Positions 26,501-38,500 of a stretch of DNA of 64,000 bases are shown here, one piece after another. Below the pieces are notes generated by a model. That model was not told the DNA's origin. It saw only the letters and a list, made by a program, of their open reading frames with translations, and searched no databases. Position numbers and translations under genes: made by a program. The stretch's first letter is position 1. Each line of letters starts with the position of its first letter. Source of the DNA: Sanderia malayensis (lineage: Eukaryota > Cnidaria > Scyphozoa > Semaeostomeae > Pelagiidae); NCBI GenBank assembly GCA_013076295.1, contig RQOL01000855.1, positions 2,480,001-2,544,000 on the forward strand, given 5' to 3'.

Positions 26501-29500
26501 CGGGATGTTCTGAAGAGATTCACTGCTGAAAAGCTGTCCGGAGCCACGTTCAAGCCCAGTGACGTACGAAAACTGAGTCCGAAGACTAGGAAAAACGAAA
26601 ATATGCCCGAAGCTACGAAAACAATTCGCAGCAATCCAAGACCTTTGGTAAGTGATACAATAAGTGATGTAATACTTTGTCTCAGACACGCTTCGATTTT
26701 AACCTCCTTCTCTTACATCGCTTTCACCTTACTCTGATTGAGCGATCCCCATCTTCCGCTGATTGGGTATCTGCATTCTCTGTAATGTTATGTGGAAGGT
26801 GGTGAAGGGCAAATGTTGATGGAGATATTCTCTTAATTCCTCGCAGTCATTTCCTACGAATGAGATTGCTGGAACTGTGAGTGCAGACTCGCTTGCAATG
26901 ATGAAGGATCAGTGGACTGGAACACTTACCAGTGTAAGTATTTAGCGCTGCAGCCATTAATCTGCCTATTACTTGTGTATTTATAGTCACAAGTACATTC
27001 GGTTTGCATAAAGGTCCGCTGAATTTAAACTGGACGGGCTCAGTGAAACATTATATTTGTTATTGCTGCTATTGTTGCTATTGTATTGGTTATTGCTGAT
27101 ATTGTTGCTATTGTATTGGCTATTGTTAATGTTTATCTATTGCTGCTTCGCAGTTGACCCTGCACAGAGCACCGCCACCGAGAACCCGTAGGCAACGACG
27201 AAGATTAACCAACACCAGATCAGAAAACGTAGAGGAACTATTGAGAAACCAAAACAATGAACTGATTAATGATAATGAGCTGGGAAATGAAGAACCAAAC
27301 GCAACAAAGACGAATCAGAGTAATACAACCTGGCCGCCTAATCCACTGACGAAGAATGCACAAAAGATAATTGATAATCCCTTACTGGTCAAGATTAGAA
27401 ACGACAAGTATTCTAAACCTCGTTCGTCATCTGATGAGTCAAGTGGGACGAACCAAGCATCCATTCTGGTGCAGCAGGAAATTGGAAAAGGGAAATCTCG
27501 AGATCGAACAACTTCACCGCGTAAAACAGTTGCAAAAATCGCAGCCAAGAAACCAGAAGCTGCTAGTGGTATGACAGAGATTGATGCGAAGTCTGAAGAA
27601 AACGTAAGACCCAAACTCTGTTTTTGTCTTTGCCTCCCCCTCCCCAAGTGCCCTCCCCCCTCTGGCTGGAATCTTTAGCTCAATGGTCGTAGTACTATAG
27701 ATTGTATGGACATAGTATGTTGAAGAAGACAACTGTTCAAGCCTTTAGTTTGAGGTTTTTTACTAGTAATAGGACCGACAGGATAATCTAGTGGATACAG
27801 GTGTTTTTTTGGAGTTGTATTATTACTTTTGTTTATTATGTTCACCATTCAACCATGCATCTTTAATAATTAATTCTTTGCCTACAGGAAAGCGCGGATA
27901 AGCCAGTTATTCCTCCTCTGGATTTATACAGAGTGCATCAAGATGATTTTGAAGGTTTGCTTTTACGTTTTCTCTTATGGTTCTTGGATACATTCGTCTT
28001 TGCTTGCACAAATGTATGCATGAATGTATATATGTGTTGGCGTCAGGACCAGTAAGGTCGTTTCAAGCTTCTCTCTATTAAACCTGCTTATGACTAGTTT
28101 GTTACATATTTTGAGCAAATGTTTACTCGCTAAACTTTGCATTTTTTTGCTTTTACAGAAACAGAAACACGATTTTCGCCAAAAGAAAGATTTTCTCAGT
28201 GAGTATGCTATTTTCATGTATATTTAAAACAATTTTCATAAACTCTTCACAGATTTATCCACACACTCTTCGTCTGATCTTTTCTTTTTAGTGTTCTGGC
28301 CGACAGTCCTATTCGATCACCGAGATACTTTCCATCAGGGGGCGACGAACGCATGCACAATGCCCACAAGGAGCAGATATTTCTGGAGAAAAAGTAATTT
28401 AATGTTTTCTTCCCTTCTTTCGAGAATTACATTTCCACTTTTTTTGCTAGAGCTTCATATTTGCCCCAAAGCTTTGTCTCACTTGGAGACAAGACTTCGC
28501 CTTTGATAAATGGGAAGAAAGGCGAAGATATTGACTATTTTGGACAATGTAAAACACGACCATAAAAAAGGACACAGCCATTTGTTGACAAATCCACTAT
28601 AAAAATCATAAATTTGCTAATCCATGGTTTAAATTAATATCTCGCTAATCAGCTCTTAGCACGATCAGAGTTAAAATAAGAGGGTTGGACAGGTGTAGAT
28701 GTATAAATTTTTAAGACAAAGACACTTCGTCTTTGGACTTCGTCTTGGAACTTCGTCTTGGGACTTCGTCTTTCTGGACAAAACGAGTGTCTCTTTTTGT
28801 GTCAAAGTTCCATCTCATTTTGTAACGACACTTCATCCGTCTGAAGTGCCGTGTTTCTTTGTGCCAAAGCTTCGTTTTTCTTTGTATCAAAGCTTTGTCC
28901 CTCTTTTTGCCAAGCCACCATTTCTGTCTTGACCGGCCGTTTTTCTTTTGACACACTTGTATATGTTTTGCGCATTTTTCTTCAGGCAAGACACAGTGCC
29001 TATTCTTGACATGTCAGCAAAGGACTTGAAGAAAAGAATTGAATGCAAGTGCTCTAGATCGTCGTATTTCAATATCCAGCAAGCATTTCATCTTTTTTAA
29101 TTTCGTGAAATGTAGATAGTAATCATTCAAGCTATTGTTTAATTATTATATTTCTTATTTTATTAGCTCTTCGAAAGATAATCACGAACTTTGAGACTTC
29201 ATTCGAAGCTGAGCATCATAGAATGGCAAATATAATCAAAATTCTTTCATTGTATTTTGTACTGCATTTGACACAAACGAAACGTTAATTTGAGCTTTTA
29301 AGGTGGCACGGTCACGCATTTCAAGCAGCTTAGTTATTTATTGGTCATTACAACACCGTGTCTTACCTCTACTTCACTTGTTTTTGTAGCCAAAGGCTTC
29401 AGAAAAGGCACAGGTTCAGAAGTATGTAGCGGAACTCGGCAGAGCCAGAAAGCAGTTACGAGGTTATACCGATTGGCTTGTAATTTAACAACCATGCATG

Positions 29501-32500
29501 GCTAAATATATTGTTTTGCTACATAGCTTACGATTACGTTGTTATCAAGTTCAGAAGTATTGACGTTATATTTTCCTTTGCAGAGGTGCTGAGCAGTATT
29601 AAAGGTCAGATATTCATCATCTATGCTACTCGATATCACATCACTCCTTGTTTGTCAGCAATAGATGCTGGATTTGTGAGAAATCGCGACGGTAGCTTAA
29701 AGAGCTCTCTTCTGATGCATGTAATTTATTACAGAAAACCCTGACAGAGCAGATTCAACGCAGACTGGATCGGAAATTGGTTTTGCGCCGAACCTAAGAG
29801 GTGCGTTGTCTTGTGTACAGTAAAAACCCGCATATAAGAACCAATGGATTAAGAACCTTCAGGATGATTTTGCTGCTCAAAACAATAGACGAAACAATAA
29901 CCTATTGTCTTGGAACAATATGCTGGAGGGAAAATTTACATGTTCTTATATGCGGGTTTTTGCTGTATTATTGTCTCCAGTTTCTTTAACGTGCTGATAT
30001 TTACTTCAATCGAACCAATGCTTGTTTTTATTACGAAATATGAAGGTGGTTGTTTTTACTACGAAGTATGAGGTTGCTTGTGTTTACTATGAAGTATGAA
30101 GAGTAGATCCTATTTTCTGTTGGCTTTAATTGATAGAGCATTTACTTCTGAATAGCATCACGATTTTAATCACCTTTGGTTATTGATTCGGGGTTTCGTT
30201 GTGTGATAATATCACAAGTGAGTTTAAGGAGTTTTTTCTTCTCAGATATAATCTCGAAAGACAGCCAGCCGACGAAGGAGGACACTCTGCATTTGCTATT
30301 GAAGAAGTTGCAGGATAAGAGGGGCGCCGCAGGGCGACCAGAAGAGATTGAGGTAATAATAATTATAATACAGGTAGACCTGTTCAGCAATGGGTTTGTC
30401 AATCAAGGGTCTGTCGACCTAGTGTGCCTAATATAAATAAGATGCAATAATATCATTTTTCAATGATAGAGGTTTGCTTTTCATGGCTTGTACATGTTGT
30501 AGCTGATATGTACATGTTGTAGCTGACTTGTACATGTTGTAGCTGACTTGTACATGTTGTAGCTGATTTGTTCGCTGAATGCTTTGCTCGTTCAGTAAAT
30601 GAACACCCTTTTCATTCAAGTCATGAATACGTTTGTGTGATAAATACCCAGTTTTATGCCTCTGTTCTGCAAAATCGACAGGTTTAGGGTAGAAATAATT
30701 TATGATTTGACACAATGTTTTTATTCTTCAGGTCATGTCCACTGACCAACTGAAAGATGAAAAGCTAGCAGTACAAAAAGCCTTGCTGCAGTTCGAGAAT
30801 CTGCATGGAAGGCCGGTACGTTGTTAAACAATATCCACAGTACATAAAGGGGTGTATTTACTTCTAGGAGAGGGGGTATTTCTCCAATATTCCCCCAATA
30901 TTTCCTCCCAATATTTTATGCGAGACGGAAGAATTCGGACAAACTCTTTTGACCCCTCCTCGAAGTAACTAAAAATATAAATGCGCCTCTGAACACCGTA
31001 CGCCTCTGAACGCCTCTGAGCTCTAACTTTTATCCAGTGCATACCATCATTCAATGTCTTGCTTTGTTTGTCTACAACATGAGTTACTTTACCATTGTGC
31101 TGTATGTATTACAGTGTATGTATTGTGATCAATTGTAGATTACAAAAGATGACAAAGCGCTGATGCGTCCTATCTATGAAAGATATCGCAGGATTAAACG
31201 AATGATTGCTACTGGAAAGGTATCATGATTTATTTTATTTCTAAACTGTGTATGTATTTCTGTTCTTTACGACGAAGCTTAACTTTGAGAGTGAAAACAA
31301 TTAGTTTCGATTTGGTGTCAAAAATTTAATAGTTCTTAAATGCAATTTAAGAACAGTTAATGGGCGATAGAAATTGCAATTGTGAAATAGCCTCGTGTGC
31401 ATGTATCAACATGATCCCATAAGGGTGTGGTTAACGAGCCCAGCAGATAGATTGACGGCGGCTATCTCTTTAGCAATTTAGTCAGGCATGTTCGTGCCAA
31501 GTTCAGATGCAACAATCATTCTAAGGCCTAACGCATAGAACAAGGATTGACTTCTTGACTTCTTTGCTATCCACGCTTGTCTTTGTGTTTGTTACACTGG
31601 ACTTATCGTTGGTTCACTGCACTGAAGAAAGATCAGATAAGCTATGGAATTCATTGGCTTGGCAGGATTGCGCATAAGACAATACACGGGAGAAAGGAGA
31701 GTCGATTTGGTGAGATTGTTCCTGTCACATTTCTTTCGATATTGATTTTACACCAAACTTCCGTTGTTTTACCAGTCTTCAAACATACTTTATTGTGTAT
31801 TGAGAGGTTACTTTGTTACCACAGGGCTGAGACCCACAGCTTTTCGCTTTTATTCCGCCAGGACTTTGCACTCGCAAACAAGACACCTTGTTGTTTTCAA
31901 ATTGTGCTTAGAAATACAGCGGCACCAATTATATTTTAAACTTGCATTTGCATTTGTCCTGCTAGGATCGAGTTCCCTGCACGCTGTGTTGTCTGCTTGT
32001 GCAACCGTACCCAGGGTTGCCAGATTGCCAAAATGCCAAATTTGGCTTAAAAAAAGCCAATCTGGCAACCCTGACCGTACCCACGCTGCGACCAAAAGCG
32101 ATAATCAAATAGACGAATCATTTTGAAGGCCCCCTGTCTCGAATCTTTTTACACCCGGGGATTGCCCAACCCCGCGAGATGCCATCACAGCTAGTGACTG
32201 TCACTATTCATCAATTCAAAATTCAATGCCTCTCTTCATTGAAAAGACAATTATATTTGCATTCCAGCGATAGCACCACTTGGATTTCGCACGGTACACT
32301 GTTATACGGCGTTTTACTTGGCTTTTATGTCAATTGACAGTGTTATCCTGTCGTGTGCTTTGCAATGCATTCCCCAGGCAATGCCTTGTGGGTATAGAAC
32401 CATCTGTTTCCTTTGCAGTTTCAGCGCGTGTGTCTCGCTTGGTAAACGCCTTAATGGGTCTTGGAAGTTTAATCTTCAATGCTTTTAGATTATCGATCGT

Positions 32501-35500
32501 CATTTGTTGGCTATTCCTTTCAATGGGCCATTTTACAGTAAAGTTACATTGTGAATAACTCAACTTGGAGCGGCAGACGCCATTGCTGTTCTTAAAGTAA
32601 TAGCAATTTTCCAGGGGTATAAAATGCTTTTCAGTTTTGTCATTCGAATTCTTCTTTGTAAATAGCATTCCATTTTAGCCTCACTTAGGTCTTGTTCCGC
32701 GATTCCTTGCCTTAAGCAGTGCTCAGGCAGCAACGAATGATATTGTCGTATCTCATCAACATTGCTGACCAATTATTGACCATGGGAATTTTATCAGCCT
32801 GCTGTTTATCGTGTATCTCACTCTGACGATGAGCAAGGGTACACGTGCGTTCCACAAATAAGTGTAGCTTATAACGATCTTTTAATCACGAATCGAATAG
32901 CCACTGGCGGTGTGTATTTGAATTTTCAACCGATTTCTCTGTTTTATCCCTCCAAAGGGAAACTATCTTCTGAATAGCGTTTTTCTTTTCAATATGACGG
33001 ACGACCGTGCCGGTGTAAATTGCAGCATGGATCATTTGATCCGTATACCGGAATTTTTCTTGAATTTGTGACAACGAAGAGATGAGCACATATTTTGTTG
33101 CCCATCTGTGGCCATTTAGCGAAACTACGAATATAACTTCATTTTGGTATCGAGTTATAGCCCTCTTTCTCGTACACTATGCTGTTTCTTCAGAGACAGT
33201 AACAACATGGGGGCTCTCATCCGAAGATCCTGCTAGCGGCCCCTGGGCTCAGGGCACCCGCACGATTGCTACTTCGCGGATCTTTTACAATGATAAGATA
33301 TATTCATATGTTAGAATTGCACCAGACTAGCATTGTCCATTAACAAGTCACGTGGGTTTAGCAGATGGTGGATGCACTGCAGTGTCCCTATCAATATACG
33401 TATACCCATGCAAGACCGTCGACTTCACAAAAGACAGAGCATGTGAGCAATCAAATTGAACGTTTTGCAAACCACACCAGCACGTGGCTATCGTGGCTAA
33501 CTATGGGCCGTTGTTGTATGTTTTATGCCAACAAAAATTATACGCTGTCGTTTGGGGCTTAATAGATACCAAGAGAATTATGCCCAAAACGTATACGCCA
33601 TAGCTGCGGGCTTAACACCAATGGGGTTTCACCCCACACTTATGCACCATAGTTAAGAGAATGGTATGCCCTAAAATTATACGCCATGGCCCATGGCTTA
33701 ATACTAACGGGGTGTTACGCCCACAACGTACCTTCCATGGTGGGTGACCTTCCATGGTGGGTGACTTAATACCCAGAGAATTTTATGCCCAGCAATTATA
33801 CACTATGGTTGGTGCCTTAATACCAACAGACTTATTTGACTGTTGTTGGTCGCTCATTACCAACTGAAACTTTGCGGCTGTCGTTGGTGGCCTCCTACCA
33901 ACTGAAATTTTGCGGCTTTCATTTGTTGTTGGTTGCCTCATACCAACTGAATTTTTGCGGCTGTCGTTGGTTGCCTCATACCAACTGAACTTTTGCGGCT
34001 GTCGTTGGTTGCCTCATACCAACTGAAAATTTTGCGGCTATCGTTGGTGGCCTCATACCAACTGAACTTTTGCGGCTGTCGTTGGTTGCCTCATACCAAC
34101 TGAACTTTTGCGGCTGTCGTTGGTTGCCTCATACCAACTGAACTTTTGCGGCTGTCGTTGGTTGCCTCATACCAACTGAACTTTTGCGGCTGTCGTTGGT
34201 TGCCTCATACCAACTGAAATTTTGCGGCTATCGTTGGTGGCCTCATACCAATTGAACTTTTGCGGCTGTCGTTGGTTGCCTCATACCAACTGAAATTTTG
34301 CGGCTATCGTTGGTGGCCTCATACCAACTGAACTTTTGCGGCTGTCGTTGGTTGCCTCATACCAACTGAACTTTTGCGGCTGTCGTTGGTTGCCTCATAC
34401 CAACTGAACTTTTGCGGCTGTCGTTGGTTGCCTCATACCAACTGAACTTTTGCGGCTGTCGTTGGTTGCCTCATACCAACCGAACTTTTGCGGCTGTCGT
34501 TGGTTGCCTCATACCAACTGAACTTTTGCGGCTGTCGTTGGTTGCCTCATACCAACTGAACTTTTGCGGCTGTCGTTGGTTGCCTCATACCAACTGAAAT
34601 TTTGCGGCTATCGTTGGTGGCCTCATACCAATTGAACTTTTGCGGCTGTCGTTGGTTGCCTCATACCAACTGAAATTTTGCGGCTATCGTTGGTGGCCTC
34701 ATACCAACTGAACTTTTGCGGCTGTCGTTGGTTGCCTCATACCAACTGAACTTTTGCGGCTGTCGTTGGTTGCCTCATACCAACTGAACTTTTGCGGCTG
34801 TCGTTGGTTGCCTCATACCAACTGAACTTTTGCGGCTGTCGTTGGTTGCCTCATACCAACCGAACTTTTGCGGCTGTCGTTGGTTGCCTCATACCAACTG
34901 AACTTTGCGGCTGTTGTTGGTTGCCTCATACCAACTGAATTTTTGCGGCTGTCGTTGGTTGCCTCATACCAACTGAACTTTGCGGCTGTTGTTGGTTACC
35001 TCATACCAACTGAATTTTTGCGGCTGTTGTTGGTTGCCTCATACCAACTGAACTTTTGCGGCTATCGTTGGTGGCCTCATACCAACTGAACTTTTGCGGC
35101 TGTCGTTGGTTGCCTCATACCAACTGAACTTTGCGGCTGTCGTTGGTTGCCTCATACCAACCGAACTTTTGCGGCTGTCGTTGGTTGCCTCATACCAACT
35201 GAACTTTTGCGGCTGTCGTTTGTTGCCTCATACCAACTGAACTTTTGCGGCTGTCGTTGGTTGCCTCATACCAACTGAACTTTTGCGGCTGTCGTTGGTT
35301 GCCTCATACCAACTGAACTTTTGCGGCTGTCGTTGGTTGCCTCATACCAACCGAACTTTTGCGGCTGTCGTTGGTTGCCTCATACCAACTGAACTTTGCG
35401 GCTGTTGTTGGTTGCCTCATACCAACTGAATTTTTGCGGCTGTCGTTGGTTGCCTCATACCAACTGAACTTTGCGGCTGTTGTTGGTTACCTCATACCAA

Positions 35501-38500
35501 CTGAATTTTTGCGGCTGTTGTTGGTTGCCTCATACCAACTGAACTTTTGCGGCTATCGTTGGTGGCCTCATACCAACTGAACTTTTGCGGCTGTCGTTGG
35601 TTGCCTCATACCAACTGAACTTTGCGGCTGTCGTTGGTTGCCTCATACCAACCGAACTTTTGCGGCTGTCGTTGGTTGCCTCATACCAACCGAACTTTTG
35701 CGGCTGTCGTTGGTTGCCTCATACCAACTGAACTTTGCGGCTGTTGTTGGTTGCCTCATACCAGCTGAATTTTTGCGGCTTTCATTTGTTGTTGGTTGCC
35801 TAATACCAACTGAACTTTTGCGGCTGTCGTTGGTTGCCTCATACCAACTGAAATTTTGCGGCTGTCGTTGGTTGCCTCATACCAACTGAACTTTTGCGGC
35901 TGTCGTTGGTTGCCTAATACCAACTGAACTTTTGCGGCTGTCGTTGGTTGCCTAATACCAACTGAACTTTGCGGCTGTTGTTGGTTGCCTCATACCAACT
36001 GAACTTTTGCGGCTGTCGTTGGTTGCCTAATACCAACTGAACTTTTGCGGCTGTCGTTGGTTGCCTCCTACCAACTGATGTTATGCGGGCTGTAGTTGGT
36101 GGCTTACTACCAACTGTGATTATGCGGGCCATGGTTGGTGGCTGAATACCAATTGAAGGTATGCGGGCCGTGGTTGGTGGCTGAATACCAATTGAAGGTA
36201 TGCGGGCCGTGGTTGGTGGCTGAAGACCAACTGATGTTATGCGGGCTGTAGTTGGTGGCTTAATACCAACTGTGATTATGCGGGCCATGGTTGGTGGCTG
36301 AATACCAATTGAAGGTATGCGGGCCGTGGTTGGTGGCTGAAGACCAACTGATGTTATGCGGGCTGTAGTTGGTGGCTTAATACCAACTGTGATTATGCGG
36401 GCCATGGTTGGTGGCTGAATACCAATTGAAGGTATGCGGGCCGTGGTTGGTGGCTGAAGACCAACTGATGTTATGCGGGCTGTAGTTGGTGGCTTACTAC
36501 CAACTGTGATTATGCGGGCCGTGGTTGGTGGCTGAATACCAATTGAAGGTATGCGGGCCGTGGTTGGTGGCTGAAGACCAACTGATGTTATGCGGGCTGT
36601 AGTTGGTGGCTTAATACCAACTGTAATTATGCGGGCCATGGTTGGTGGCTGAATACCAATTGAAGGTATGCGGGCCGTGGTTGGTGGCTTCATACCAACT
36701 GAAGTTATGCGGGCTGTAGTTGGTGGCTTAATACCAACTGTAATTATGCGGGCCATGGTTGGTGGCTTAATACCAACTGAAGTTATGCGGGCCGTGGTTG
36801 GTGGCTTAATACCAACTGTAATTATGCGGGCCATGGTTGGTGGCTGAATACCAACTGACGTTATGCGGGCCCTGGTTGGTGGCTTAATACCAACTGCTTG
36901 CTGCAACATGCCACTCTTTGGGTTCGTTTGGCCTTATGCCTGCGGCCTTTTTGGCTTTTAGTTTCCTTAGGAGGCCACCGCCGATGCGCCAAAGTTGGCT
37001 GCGGGTGACCTCCATTATGATTTTTTGCTTTGCATTTAACTTAGCGATTTGTTCCTGACCTGCCATTTTGTTAAGCCTTTTTGTTTGGAGGGCGAGGAGA
37101 AGTCACTTCCACCTAGTCCCCAGGAATAGCTAATTTGGAATGGTTTTAAGTCCTGACAGAGCAACTTAATAAAAGAAACAATAATAATAATAATAGTAAT
37201 ACGTTCGGTGAGGTCACACTTCGTGTTCTGTGGGCCGAAATTTGCACAGCAAATCGGTATCACCGACCGTAAAAGCTTATTCCTACTCAAGCAATCAGGG
37301 CCGGTATGCTTAACGCCCAATTTCTTGAGATAACATTAATGAAAATCAACAAATGTCATTGGTTGATTTATGAAAATCAACAAATGTCATTGGTTGATTT
37401 ATGAAAATCAACAAATTTCATTGGTTGATGCTTATCGTGCATCAACATTCTGCCTAATTTTTGAGCCGTGTGTCTTATCGACTTATTCCTCTGCTATGCA
37501 ACGGAAGTCAATAATTATGGAGTTTTCTAAATGCCGTATTTTGGTAATTTTCTAGGAGCCGTCATCGACTAAAGGTAAAGACACATCAGATGGCAATCTT
37601 GCAAGGTTAGATCATTTCTAGTTTCATGTACTATCAATCGTATGATTAGCAAGGAATATGTATGGGATGTGTGGAACAGCGAGGTCGTTTATTGCAGCTG
37701 TACTGTTTTTTAATACGAACGTTTCTTTTGTCACATAATCGTTGACCTAATTAGCTGTAAATTTAGGCCTAAGTTGTTAATCTAAATGCTGCTTGAAAGC
37801 AATCGAGATTTGTTTTATTTACTGCATTTTAGATTACGGGAATCTGTGGACATGTCATCGTCAAAAGATCTCAAGTTTACCGCGGAGGGTCAGTAGTTTA
37901 TTCATGTGTGTTTGTGGGTGTGTTGTCACTCCCTCCCTCTCTGCACCCTTTCTCCCCCCCCCACTCCCTCTTACCCACCCTAAATTTTTCTCGTTGTCAT
38001 TGTTGATGTTTTATTTGCTTTGTAGGAATGCCACTTCACGAAACTGCTGAAAATAGCAATGTTAACAAGGTGAGGTCTCAAAGCTCTGAGCTCTCAAGTG
38101 AGATCTCACACGTAGATCTACCTGTATTTTTGTTTCATGTTCGGCTTTGTATATGACTGACTTGCTTATGTACATACTCTTTGATTTATAATGTCACATT
38201 CACTCTGTTTTACAGGGAGGCAATGTCGATGCAAGCAAATATGATGACTTGAACGACACTTTCAACATCACCCGCAAACCTGAAGATCTGCAAACCAGCA
38301 AGACCAATGCAGATGTTGGTACTGTCATCATATCTTCTTTATCACAGAGAAGCTCTGGTCAAACGATGAGCGAAGCTGTCCTTCACGATGCAACACTGTA
38401 AGTTATCGTAATTTCATGTTTTATACGACGGGCATTCATGCCACCACGTCAGAGGTTAGTTACATTTCACTTACTGGAATGGAAGCCTATTTATTGACAG

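Noticed and set aside
31577..32126. Two overlapping 120-codon plus-strand frames
   Set aside because: They lie in the large FAM13 intron, span the 62-bp MITE and show no domain or splice signals.
33836..36897. CRISPR-like array
   Set aside because: Repeats are directly tandem without unique spacers and lie in an animal intron. It is a minisatellite.
35914..36909. 331-codon minus-strand frame as a protein gene
   Set aside because: It lies in a 39-bp tandem array, where any unit length divisible by three gives long frames. There is no start context, no splice support and no known domain.
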